A stretch of DNA of 64,000 nucleotides from positions 1,240,001-1,304,000 of the forward strand of contig NZ_CP047393.1 of assembly GCF_009858175.1 (NCBI RefSeq), read 5' to 3'. A program made the translations under genes and the position numbers. Source of the stretch: Pontibacillus sp. HMF3514 (GTDB taxonomy: Bacteria > Bacillota > Bacilli > Bacillales > BH030062). This document shows positions 33,971 to 41,939 of this stretch, piece after piece. Positions within the stretch are counted from its first letter, which is position 1; each line of letters starts with the position of its first letter. The notes beneath the pieces are model-generated. The model made no database searches and was not told the DNA's origin. It was given only the letters and a program-made list of their open reading frames with translations.

Positions 33971-35378
33971 CGCCCTACAAACAAATGAAACAGAAGTTCA
34001 TCAAAATCTTTCAAAACGTTCTTTGCCGAAAATGGTGTCATCGAGCCTTGTTCTTTTAGTCTCCTTAACTGGGATACTTTATTCCATGCAAACGAACAAT
34101 ATGGGATTAGCCTTATTTTCACTGCTATTTTTACTTATGTTATTAGGCGTGCCCATTGCCATATCTCTAGGGCTAGCTTCGTTTCTAACGATCTACTATT
34201 TTACAACAGATCCTTTACCAGATTTAGCGGGGAAGGTATTTTCAGGCTTAAACCATTTCACGCTTATGGCCATACCGTTTTTCGTTTTAGCAGGTAATAT
34301 TTTTACTAGAGGTGGCGTAGCCAATCGGTTAATTAAACTAACGAATTCTTGGGTGGGGCATATACCTGGTGGCTTATCTGTTGCAGGAATTGTTTCTTGT
34401 ACGTTATTTGCTGCTATTTCAGGTTCTTCTCCTGCTACGGTTGTAGCGATTGGAGGGATTATGATTCCTGCGATGGTGAACCACGGATATAGTAAAAGCT
34501 ATGCTGTAGGTTCCATTTCAACAGCCGGCTCATTGGGGATTCTAATTCCACCAAGTATCCCGATGATTGTATATGCTGTCACTGTAGAACAGTCAGTGGG
34601 AAAAATGTTCTTGGCTGGAGTCATACCTGGAATATTACTGATGCTGCTTTTGTCAGCAGTTAGTTTTTTTATTGCGAACCGCAAAAATTATGCTAGAGCT
34701 GAAAAAGCTACTTATAAAGAAAGAATGATAGCTCTTAAAAATGCTTTTTGGAGCTTAATGTTGCCGATTGTTGTCATTGGTGGGATTTATTCAGGAGTGT
34801 TTACACCAACAGAGTCCGCAGCAGTAGCCGTTATACTTGGATTAGTAGTAGGATTGTGGATTCATAAGGATCTCATGGTCAAAGAGCTACCTGGTATATT
34901 AGTAGACTCTGCCAAAACAACGGCGATGTTATTCTTTATTATCACCATGGCCATGACCTTTGCTCATATCTTAACACTTGAACGCATTCCACATACTATT
35001 GCTGATGTAATCACGGGATGGAATGTAGGACCTATTATGTTCTTACTTATTGTTAATATTCTATTATTTATCGCAGGTCAATTTATGGAACCGACAGCGA
35101 TTATTACGATTTTAGCTCCTATTTTATTCCCGGTTGCGGTAGCCCTCGGAATAGATCCAATTCATTTTGGGGTTGTGATGGTTGTGAATATGGAAGTTGG
35201 TATGATCACACCGCCAGTAGGGCTGAATTTGTATGTTGCAAGTGGAATTACCAAAATGCCTCTTGTAGATGTTACAAAGTCTGCAATACCATGGCTGATT
35301 GCTGTTGTTATTGGTCTTATTCTAGTGACCTATGTGCCAGCTATTAGTTTATGGTTGCCTAATTTACTTTACAGGTAA
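33963..35378 (+). CDS. dctM: TRAP transporter large permease subunit
   Basis: A 471-residue polytopic carrier with the DctM signature GSSPATVVAIGGIMIPAM and GILIPPSIPMIVYA. It carries out Na+-driven dicarboxylate import with DctPQ. Three ATGs are in frame (33951, 33954, 33963). The ribosome site GAGGAGG ends at 33950, so 33963 is the one with usable spacing, though 33954 cannot be excluded. An extra ~25 polar residues precede the first membrane helix. Confidence 0.9.
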   Translation: MNNALQTNETEVHQNLSKRSLPKMVSSSLVLLVSLTGILYSMQTNNMGLALFSLLFLLMLLGVPIAISLGLASFLTIYYFTTDPLPDLAGKVFSGLNHFTLMAIPFFVLAGNIFTRGGVANRLIKLTNSWVGHIPGGLSVAGIVSCTLFAAISGSSPATVVAIGGIMIPAMVNHGYSKSYAVGSISTAGSLGILIPPSIPMIVYAVTVEQSVGKMFLAGVIPGILLMLLLSAVSFFIANRKNYARAEKATYKERMIALKNAFWSLMLPIVVIGGIYSGVFTPTESAAVAVILGLVVGLWIHKDLMVKELPGILVDSAKTTAMLFFIITMAMTFAHILTLERIPHTIADVITGWNVGPIMFLLIVNILLFIAGQFMEPTAIITILAPILFPVAVALGIDPIHFGVVMVVNMEVGMITPPVGLNLYVASGITKMPLVDVTKSAIPWLIAVVIGLILVTYVPAISLWLPNLLYR

Positions 35379-35392
35379 TATGTAGTTTGAAT

Positions 35393-35419
35393 AAAAACCC
35401 TGCTGATACAGGGTTTTTA
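35393..35419 (+). terminator. terminator of dctPQM
   Basis: AAAAACCCTG/CAGGGTTTTT with a 5-base loop. Confidence 0.85.
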
Positions 35420-35454
35420 TGTAATTTTATTGGTTTAGGAGAGGGGGGATCTAA

Positions 35455-36681
35455 TTGATTGAAGCACGAACTAGAACATTTTGGACTACAACTATAGCAT
35501 TGAGCATCGGTTCCTTAGTGATCTTTGCTAATGTATATTTTACTCAGCCCATACTACCAGTTTTTACAGAGGAATTTGGGATTACCCCTCTCGAATCTAG
35601 CATGTCGGTATCCCTTGTCATTTTGGCATTAGGGATATCTTTATTCTTTTATGGTCCTTTGTCCGATAGTTATGGCCGAAGAGGAATTATGATCATTACG
35701 ATGCTTTTAGGGTCTCTTCTAACTTTTGCGCTTGTGATCGTCCCATCTTTTAAATTGTTGCTTCTCATAAGAATTTTTCAAGGAATCCTTTTAGCTGGTT
35801 TGCCTTCACTTGCTTTAGCCTATATAGGAGAAGAGTATTCCTCTAATTCCATTGCCTTAGCGATAGGTCTCTTGATAAGTGGGAACACAATAGGAGGTAT
35901 GTTCGGCAGGATTTTCAGCGGGACAATAACGGATATTTATGGCTGGCGTACGGCTTTTCTATTAATGGGATGTATCAATCTAATCCTAGCTATTGTGTTT
36001 ATTCTATTGCTTAGGAAGTCACGGAACTTCCAACCGAAACCTTTCAATTGGAAGGAAGCTATGCAAAATTATAAAGGGCATATACAAAATAAAGAGCTTC
36101 GTTTCGCTTATATTATAGGTGGATTACACTTTTTTCTTTTTGTTGGTCACTTTAATTACGTGACGTTTCTACTTAGTAAACCACCTTACAATCTACCATC
36201 CACTTGGTTAGGGCTGCTCTTTCTTACATATCTTGCTGGGACATTGAGTTCCTCTATTGCAGGGAAAGTGTCGCTTAGGATACACAAAACCTATTGCATT
36301 GCTATCGGAATAGGGATTATGTTTATAGGTTTCGCTGTAACGCTTATACCAAGTGTATTTGCCATCATTTTAGGGCTTTTATTAAATTGCTTTGGCTTTT
36401 TCTTTGCTCATTCTACTGCAAGCTCATGGGTGAGTAAGAGAGCTTTTTATTCAAAAGCCAGTGCATCTGGACTTTATTTAATTTCTTATTATATTGGTGG
36501 AAGTCTAGGTCCTTTTTATTTAGATCCTTTCTGGAATTGGATGGGATGGGGAGGAATTGTCCTCGGTTGTTATATCGTATTAGGGACTACGCTGTATTGT
36601 ACAAGAGCCTTGTATAAAATTGAACGAAATATTGGAGGCGAAAGTGTTGAAAAACGTGAGCTTAGCTATCATTCCAGGTGA
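35455..36681 (+). CDS. MFS transporter, YnfM-like
   Basis: A 408-residue major facilitator with 12 likely membrane helices and the loop-2/3 motif GPLSDSYGRRGIM (about 65-77). The family includes drug and small-molecule exporters. TTG 35455 follows AGGAGAGGGGGG. Its 3' end overlaps the next dehydrogenase gene by about 35 bp, so the two are one unit. The context with a dicarboxylate TRAP system and tartrate/malate-type dehydrogenase suggests organic-acid transport, which is inference. Confidence 0.82.
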   Translation: MIEARTRTFWTTTIALSIGSLVIFANVYFTQPILPVFTEEFGITPLESSMSVSLVILALGISLFFYGPLSDSYGRRGIMIITMLLGSLLTFALVIVPSFKLLLLIRIFQGILLAGLPSLALAYIGEEYSSNSIALAIGLLISGNTIGGMFGRIFSGTITDIYGWRTAFLLMGCINLILAIVFILLLRKSRNFQPKPFNWKEAMQNYKGHIQNKELRFAYIIGGLHFFLFVGHFNYVTFLLSKPPYNLPSTWLGLLFLTYLAGTLSSSIAGKVSLRIHKTYCIAIGIGIMFIGFAVTLIPSVFAIILGLLLNCFGFFFAHSTASSWVSKRAFYSKASASGLYLISYYIGGSLGPFYLDPFWNWMGWGGIVLGCYIVLGTTLYCTRALYKIERNIGGESVEKRELSYHSR

Positions 36682-37702
36682 TGGTGTCGGAAGAGAAGTA
36701 ATGCCTGGAGCGGTGGATGTATTAAATACAATAGCAGACATCCATGGTGGCCTATCCTTTCAGAACACATGGTATCCGTATAGTTGTGATTATTACCTTA
36801 AACATGGTCGAATGATGGCGGAGGACGGGCTAGACCAATTAAGGCAGCATGATCACATTTTTCTTGGTGCTGTTGGAAATCCGAAGCTTGTTCCGGATCA
36901 CATATCACTCTGGGGATTATTAATTGAGATACGAAGAGAGTTTCAACAAGTGATTAATGTGCGACCAGCAAAAACATTAACGGGTATTGAATCTCCTTTA
37001 CGTCAAAATGAGGGCTTTGATTTTGTCGTTGTGCGTGAAAATAGTGAAGGAGAATATAGTGAAGTTGGAGGTAGAATCCACCAAGGAGATGATGAAATAG
37101 CTATTCAAAACGCTATCTTCACGAGAAAAACGACAGAGCGTGTAATGAAATATGCCTTTTCGTTGGCTGAGAATCGAAAGAGACATGTCTTGAGCGCTAC
37201 AAAATCAAATGGAATTGTGCACTCCATGCCTTTTTGGGATGAAGTGTTCAAAGATGTTGGGGAAGGTTATCCTTCTATAGATCAGGCTTCCAGTCATATT
37301 GATGCATTAGCAGCTTCGCTAGTTTCAAAGCCACATGAACTGGATGTTGTTGTCGCGAGTAATTTATTTGGAGATATACTGACGGATATCGGAGCTGCCA
37401 TTATGGGAAGTATCGGAGTAGCACCAGCTGCTAATCTAAATGTAAATGGAAAGCATCCATCTATGTTTGAACCTGTGCACGGATCAGCACCAGATATTGA
37501 AGGGAAAGGGATCGCTAATCCAATTGGACAAATATGGACAGGGAAGATGTTACTGGACCATATAGGTGAACATGAATTAGGTACTCTTCTGCTAAATACG
37601 ATTGAAGGGGTACTAGCTGACGGTTTTAAAACTCAGGATATAGGTGGAACTACTTCTACAGAAGAAGTGACCTCAGAAATTATTCGGCGCTTAAAAAAAT
37701 AA
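36647..37702 (+). CDS. tartrate/D-malate-type dehydrogenase (isocitrate dehydrogenase family)
   Basis: A 351-residue NAD-dependent beta-decarboxylating dehydrogenase. Family motifs: SLAIIPGDGVGREV at the N-terminus, substrate arginines in NVRPAK and VVRENSEGEYS, and the metal/NAD loops SNLFGDILTDIGAA and FEPVHGSAPDIEGKG. The sequence most resembles YcsA/TtuC tartrate (D-malate) dehydrogenases rather than LeuB or Icd. TTG 36647 (or GTG 36644) follows TTGGAGG; the TTG at 36620 precedes that site. It would oxidise and decarboxylate the acid imported by the neighbouring transporters. Confidence 0.85.
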   Translation: MKNVSLAIIPGDGVGREVMPGAVDVLNTIADIHGGLSFQNTWYPYSCDYYLKHGRMMAEDGLDQLRQHDHIFLGAVGNPKLVPDHISLWGLLIEIRREFQQVINVRPAKTLTGIESPLRQNEGFDFVVVRENSEGEYSEVGGRIHQGDDEIAIQNAIFTRKTTERVMKYAFSLAENRKRHVLSATKSNGIVHSMPFWDEVFKDVGEGYPSIDQASSHIDALAASLVSKPHELDVVVASNLFGDILTDIGAAIMGSIGVAPAANLNVNGKHPSMFEPVHGSAPDIEGKGIANPIGQIWTGKMLLDHIGEHELGTLLLNTIEGVLADGFKTQDIGGTTSTEEVTSEIIRRLKK

Positions 37703-37712
37703 GGTAGCAGAT

Positions 37713-37743
37713 AAAGCGCATGAAGAGTTTCACATGCGCTTTT
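37713..37743. terminator. bidirectional terminator
   Basis: AAAGCGCATG/CATGCGCTTTT between the dehydrogenase and the convergent Gfo/Idh gene. Confidence 0.8.
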
Positions 37744-37755
37744 GAGTATATGATT

Positions 37756-38745
37756 TTAATTCAACAACATATCCACAACCTTCAACGAAATCAAAGCATC
37801 CTTACCTGTAATTAAAGGTTCTGTATCCTTAATAATCGATTCGACAAAAGCATTAACAACACCAGAGTTTGGGTGGTGGGGCAATTCAGGCTTCTGAACC
37901 TCGCCATCATTGGTCTCAATGACTAAAGGAATATCTTTTTCCGGATAGAGTTTGATGATTCCCTTTTCACAGTAGATCGTTGTGCTGTTGTCTTGTTTCC
38001 CATAATAAGTCCACGAAAATGAAGCAGTACCGATACGACCTTTCTTCGTTTTTAATGCACAAACGAGGTTATCGCACACTTCGATCGGTTTCCCGTTTTC
38101 ATCAACCTTGTCTAAAGCTCCTTTGAAGGAATGTCCATCCGTGATTTCATCATCTAATAAGTAATGGAGGAGATCAATTTTATGGATACCAAGGTCTCCA
38201 ACGACACCTGATACAGAACGATCTTTTTTAAAAAACCACGTACTATTCGTTTTATTATGTCCCCAGTGTTCAGGTCCTTTATGGCCAAAAGTGGTTTTAA
38301 ATTTAAGGACTTCACCTAACCCTTCATTATGTATAATCTCTTTCGCTTTCTGGTGAGGGGCATCAAAGCGTTGGTTATGAGCAACCATTAGCTTTTTACC
38401 TGAGATGCGTTGTGTTTCAACCATCTTTTCGGCTTCTTCCAAACTAGTCGCTAGAGGTTTTTCGCACAAAACATGTTTACCTTTTTGCATTGCTTTTGTG
38501 GTGTTAATCGGATGATTTTCATTAGAAGAGCAATCACTAATTGCTGAAATAGATGGATCATTGAGTAGATCTTCAATGGTTTCTGCCACACGGCCATTGA
38601 ATGTTTCGGCTAGGGCGTGGGCGCGTTCAGGGTTTCGGTCATAAAACACAATCTCTTTTACATGTTGGTTTTCTTGATATTCAGGTGCATGACGGTTTTT
38701 GGTTATGGAACCACAGCCGATAATTCCGACATTTATTTGCTTCAT
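37756..38745 (-). CDS. Gfo/Idh/MocA-family NAD(P)-dependent oxidoreductase
   Basis: A 329-residue sugar or polyol dehydrogenase. The N-terminal Rossmann fold has GIIGCGSITKNRHAPEY (5-21); the catalytic-lysine motif is CEKPLA (about 94-99), and GDLGIHKIDLLHYLL (about 183-197) lies in the substrate domain. ATG 38745 follows AAAGGTGG; a start seven codons earlier overlaps it. Inositol dehydrogenase IolG belongs here, but the likeness is to the general family, so no substrate is named. Monocistronic. Confidence 0.85.
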   Translation of the reverse strand: MKQINVGIIGCGSITKNRHAPEYQENQHVKEIVFYDRNPERAHALAETFNGRVAETIEDLLNDPSISAISDCSSNENHPINTTKAMQKGKHVLCEKPLATSLEEAEKMVETQRISGKKLMVAHNQRFDAPHQKAKEIIHNEGLGEVLKFKTTFGHKGPEHWGHNKTNSTWFFKKDRSVSGVVGDLGIHKIDLLHYLLDDEITDGHSFKGALDKVDENGKPIEVCDNLVCALKTKKGRIGTASFSWTYYGKQDNSTTIYCEKGIIKLYPEKDIPLVIETNDGEVQKPELPHHPNSGVVNAFVESIIKDTEPLITGKDALISLKVVDMLLN

Positions 38746-38924
38746 ATATATACCACCTTTATTCATCGCGTTCCCTATATTTTATCAGAGAAGAACGTAT
38801 GTATGGATACAACTTGAAATGTTACCAAAAGGCGGACAAATTTTCGTTCTCAAGTCTGAAGAATTTTTAATAAAAATTCTGTAACTTTAATGTAGGTTGT
38901 TCGTATAGATAATAACCTTACTAA

Positions 38925-39002
38925 GAAGATAAGAGGGAGCAGCCTGTTTCAATTATGACCTCCCCAGGTATAAATTGATCGACGTGCTCCCTCTTGCTTT
39001 TT
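38925..39002 (+). ncRNA. orphan hairpin RNA with C-rich loop
   Basis: An 11-bp perfect stem AAGAGGGAGCA (38931-38941) and TGCTCCCTCTT (38985-38995) encloses a second stem TCAATT/AATTGA and an apical ACCT-CCCC-AGGT hairpin; GCTTTTT follows. The nested stem with T-run looks like a short terminated transcript. The loop CCTCCCC could pair with Shine-Dalgarno sequences, as do C-rich loops of several Gram-positive sRNAs. It is not next to the start or end of any gene on this strand. A weak -10 (GATAAT, 38908) lies upstream. The forespore sRNA CsfG is one family to test, but I cannot confirm it. Confidence 0.6.
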
Positions 39003-39029
39003 ATAGAAATACCTCCAGATGTCTATTTA

Positions 39030-39110
39030 AGTTGCTCTAGCAACTATTTTGTGTTGAGAAGTTGTTGTAGCAACTGTAACGCATAAAGAATGGTTGTTAT
39101 AGAAACAATC
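39030..39110. promoter_or_regulatory. array of operator-like palindromes
   Basis: AGTTGCTCTAGCAACT (39030-39045), AGTTGTTGTAGCAACT (39060-39075) and a looser GGTTGTTATAGAAACAATC (39092-39110) share one pattern with a copy near the marR start (39573). They have the form of MarR-type binding sites. No gene start lies close on either side. Confidence 0.5.
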
Positions 39111-39124
39111 GGATGAAAATGTCC

Positions 39125-39554
39125 TTATTGTTCTTGGACATTCTGGTCAATTTTCGAGAATAATCTTTCTAGTTCTTGGATTTCCTCATTTGAAATCCCC
39201 TTCGTGACTACATCATTAAATTCCTCAGCTACAGGCATCACTTTTTCTCCAAGTTCTTTGCCGTATTCGGTAAGGTATAACATTAATGAGCTACGTCTCC
39301 TTCGGGTGTGCTCGCCTAATGAATCCCTTTTTTTCTAAGCTAGAAGCCATACGAGCAAAATTGGTTTTGTCTTTGTAAAGCTTCTCAGCAAGCTGGTTTT
39401 GCATTAGACCGTCTTTTTCCCAAAGTAGCATCATGACCAAATTTTGCTCAGGTGCGAGGTTGAAATCCTCTAATTTAGATTTGATATATTTGGTTAAATT
39501 TAAATCAGTTTAATGAATTTTGATGCCAATGTAGTCTTGAAATCCTAAATTCAC
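39125..39554 (-). pseudogene. broken MarR-family regulator
   Basis: Translation from GTG 39554 (GGAGG eight bases upstream) gives MNLGFQDYIGIKIH and then an in-frame TAA (39512-39510). Reading on gives DLNLTKYIKSKL, LAPEQNLVMMLLWEKDG, the wHTH LAEKLYKDKTNFARMASSLE and GFIRR; then a one-base frame change near 39310 is needed to continue RRSSLMLYLTEYGKELGEKV to a stop at 39125. Both lesions are within a full-length MarR frame (about 143 codons). It is divergent from the pirin gene, a common pairing in Bacillaceae. Confidence 0.8.
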
Positions 39555-39572
39555 AAAAGGTGCCTCCTAATT

Positions 39573-39620
39573 AGTTGCTACACAAACTATTACACTTCAG
39601 TTAATTAGTCCGAACAAACT
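39573..39620. promoter_or_regulatory. MarR-type operator repeats between marR remnant and pirin
   Basis: TTAGTTGCTACACAAACTATT (from 39571) and a second, looser TTAGTCCGAACAAACTTG (from 39605) form two repeats just upstream of the broken marR. The first half, AGTTGCT, is identical to the palindromes at 39030. Confidence 0.45.
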
Positions 39621-39804
39621 TGTTAATTCACATATAGAAAAATGTTAAAGGTTTGATTTGGAGGGGATGATATGTTCTAATTTAAACAAAATATGCTAAA
39701 AATAATTCCATTAAAGTTACTGTATTAACGATTTATCCTTGCTATATGGTTGATATGACGACTGTTTGATTCAAAGAATTTATTTGAGAAGGGAGATACT
39801 CAAT

Positions 39805-40680
39805 ATGTCAGAGAATGATAAAGATCCGTTAAAACGAAGTGTAAAAGATTCCTGGTATGTTCAATACAATGAAATGAACTTTCCGGCTATTCAAAAAGGA
39901 TGGGTATTGCCCGTTGACCGTTGGGAGGATTTTGATCCATTTATTTTGATGGCGGAGGATTGGTTTAAAAAAGGTACATTCCCAGACCATCCGCATAGAG
40001 GGTTCCAGACGGTTACGTATGTAATTGATGGAAGGCTCGAGCATATTGATAACGGTGGAGGTCGCGACATTCTCGAGCCTGGGGATGTTCAATATATGAA
40101 CGCAGGATGGGCTGCTCGTCACGCAGAAGATGGGGTAGAAGATGATATTGCGCATACGCTACAGTTATGGCTAAACCTCCCACAGGATAAGAAAGAGACA
40201 AAAACCATATATCAAAATATTTATTCAGAAGATGCACCTGTTGTGGATTTTGATGGGGGTTCTGTAAAGGTTTACTCTGGTGATGTTGCGGGCGTTAAAG
40301 GACCTATGGATTCCATTGTTCCGATCACCCTATCTGAGGTGAATTTATCTGAGGGAACTGAGTACACTTTAGATTTACCTGAGGATCACAATGCTTTCTT
40401 ATATGTTCTTTCTGGCGAGGTAGAAGTTGGAGAGAAACAAAACAAACTAGCAAAACATGGCGTAGCTACGTTAACGTATCGAGATAATGGAAATCCTGAT
40501 GCTTCAAGCGAGCTTACATTAAAGGCAAATCGTAGGCGTACGAGAGTTCTCGTCTATTCAGGAAAGCCCATTAAAGAAAACATTGTTCCCTATGGACCTT
40601 TTGTGATGAATTCAATGGATGAAATTAAAAAAGCCTTTCAAGATTTTCAGGAAGGAAGGTTTGGACCTCCTGCGATTTAA
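39805..40680 (+). CDS. pirin family protein
   Basis: A 291-residue bicupin protein. The N-terminal cupin carries the metal-site motif FPDHPHRGFQTVTYVIDGRL region (about 56-75), with RDILEPGDVQYMNAGWAARH (about 83-103) following. Pirins can have quercetinase or redox-sensing activity; in bacteria they are often controlled by MarR-type regulators responding to quinones or oxidants. ATG 39805 follows GAAGGGAGA; the ATG at 39766 has none. It is divergent from the marR remnant, so its repression may have been lost. Confidence 0.88.
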   Translation: MSENDKDPLKRSVKDSWYVQYNEMNFPAIQKGWVLPVDRWEDFDPFILMAEDWFKKGTFPDHPHRGFQTVTYVIDGRLEHIDNGGGRDILEPGDVQYMNAGWAARHAEDGVEDDIAHTLQLWLNLPQDKKETKTIYQNIYSEDAPVVDFDGGSVKVYSGDVAGVKGPMDSIVPITLSEVNLSEGTEYTLDLPEDHNAFLYVLSGEVEVGEKQNKLAKHGVATLTYRDNGNPDASSELTLKANRRRTRVLVYSGKPIKENIVPYGPFVMNSMDEIKKAFQDFQEGRFGPPAI

Positions 40681-40693
40681 GACATTATAGTAT

Positions 40694-40731
40694 AAAAGAA
40701 GGATCACGACGTAAACGTGATCCTTCTTTTA
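40694..40731. terminator. bidirectional terminator after pirin
   Basis: AAAAGAAGGATCACG/CGTGATCCTTCTTTT with a short loop. Confidence 0.85.
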
Positions 40732-40746
40732 TACGTTAGTAAAGGT

Positions 40747-41208
40747 CTATGACTGACTTGATTCCCAAACATTCATACTTTGCATCGTTTCTTTTGCTTG
40801 AGCCAATGTGGATTCTGCAACGTCTTGCCATTTAATAATTTGTTCCACAAACGGTCTCCATGTATCGTTTGCGTTTTCCTTCATCATTTGTAAGCCTTCA
40901 CGTACACCTTTGTCTTGCTTCTGAGCATTTTTTATACAAGATATTGCAGTCGTAATGATATAAGGATCAGATTCCCCGGCGGTTAATCGATAAGCAGACC
41001 CTGATGCCGTTACTCTGTGATAAGACGCTGGTACAAGGTGATCGTGCATTTTCGTGTTCCCCTTTAGATCCTTCGTTTCAGGGTTATAAAGCATTTGCGT
41101 ACTCATGGAACAGACCATACCTTCTGCATATAAACTTTGTTGGAGTAATGTAAAAACATTTGCCCAACCGTTTTGTCTATAGTAAGGATAGGGATACATA
41201 TAATACAT
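40747..41208 (-). CDS. hypothetical protein with Tyr/Pro-rich N-terminus
   Basis: A 153-residue protein starting MYYMYPYPYYRQNGW, a composition seen in Bacillus spore-coat and germination proteins. The rest is helical and polar (NAQKQDKGVREGLQMMKENA). ATG 41208 follows AAGGAGG by about 11 bases. No family recognised; a sporulation role is a guess from the N-terminus only. Confidence 0.5.
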   Translation of the reverse strand: MYYMYPYPYYRQNGWANVFTLLQQSLYAEGMVCSMSTQMLYNPETKDLKGNTKMHDHLVPASYHRVTASGSAYRLTAGESDPYIITTAISCIKNAQKQDKGVREGLQMMKENANDTWRPFVEQIIKWQDVAESTLAQAKETMQSMNVWESSQS

Positions 41209-41469
41209 GTAGACAATCTCCTCCTTAGGTGATTTTTTTACATGTATATGTATCATTCATGTTTGTCATGTGGATTTTGGAGTGACGAAATGTAATAAGA
41301 ATTTTAAGTAGTTACCGAATAGCAAAAATGATAAAAGCCTATAGGGATTAATTAGAATTTCTTGTCATCATATTCATTAAAATGAATTTTTTCATGAATC
41401 GACTCCTATTGCCTGACTATTAAAACGCTTATATAATAAAAAATAATTACGAATACGGGAGGTGGAAAA

Positions 41470-41826
41470 ATGAAATCAGAATCACTAATTCTACAGAAAT
41501 TAGATCAATTAAATGAACGTATTGAAGAAACTAATGAACGAATGGAAAAAGGTTTGCAAGAAACTAATGGACGAATGGAAAATGGTTTTCAAGAAATCAA
41601 TAAACGAATAGAAACAGGCTTTCAGGAAATGGATACACGTATTGGGAAGTTAGAGCACAATATCATAAATGGACTTGCTCCATATTTTGAGAATATCGAA
41701 AAGCATGTAGATGAGAAGGCAGATGAGATCAAAGAGTCCGTAGAATCACATGACCGAATTTTAGACACTCTATCCTCAAGAACGATACGTCATGAATCTG
41801 AAATTAGGAAGTTTAAAAAAGATTGA
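41470..41826 (+). CDS. coiled-coil protein with 11-residue repeats
   Basis: A 118-residue cytoplasmic protein. Residues 19-62 are four consecutive 11-mers of the pattern xETNxRMExGF (EETNERMEKGL, QETNGRMENGF, QEINKRIETGF, QEMDTRIGKLE), a hendecad right-handed coiled coil. A second helical part (75-118) follows. The ribosome site GGGAGGTGG is strong. Bacillaceae have similar short coiled-coil proteins of unknown role. Monocistronic. Confidence 0.65.
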   Translation: MKSESLILQKLDQLNERIEETNERMEKGLQETNGRMENGFQEINKRIETGFQEMDTRIGKLEHNIINGLAPYFENIEKHVDEKADEIKESVESHDRILDTLSSRTIRHESEIRKFKKD

Positions 41827-41894
41827 TTTTTCTTTATTTGAATGACTATCATATACCTCATAATTCTACTAAATAATCTCTCTTCTAATTCTTC

Positions 41895-41928
41895 AAAAAA
41901 GGGACCAGCTTTGTACTGGCCCCTTTTT
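41895..41928. terminator. bidirectional terminator
   Basis: AAAAAGGGACCAG ... CTGGCCCCTTTTT between convergent genes. Confidence 0.8.
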
Positions 41929-41939
41929 GTAAATATAGA

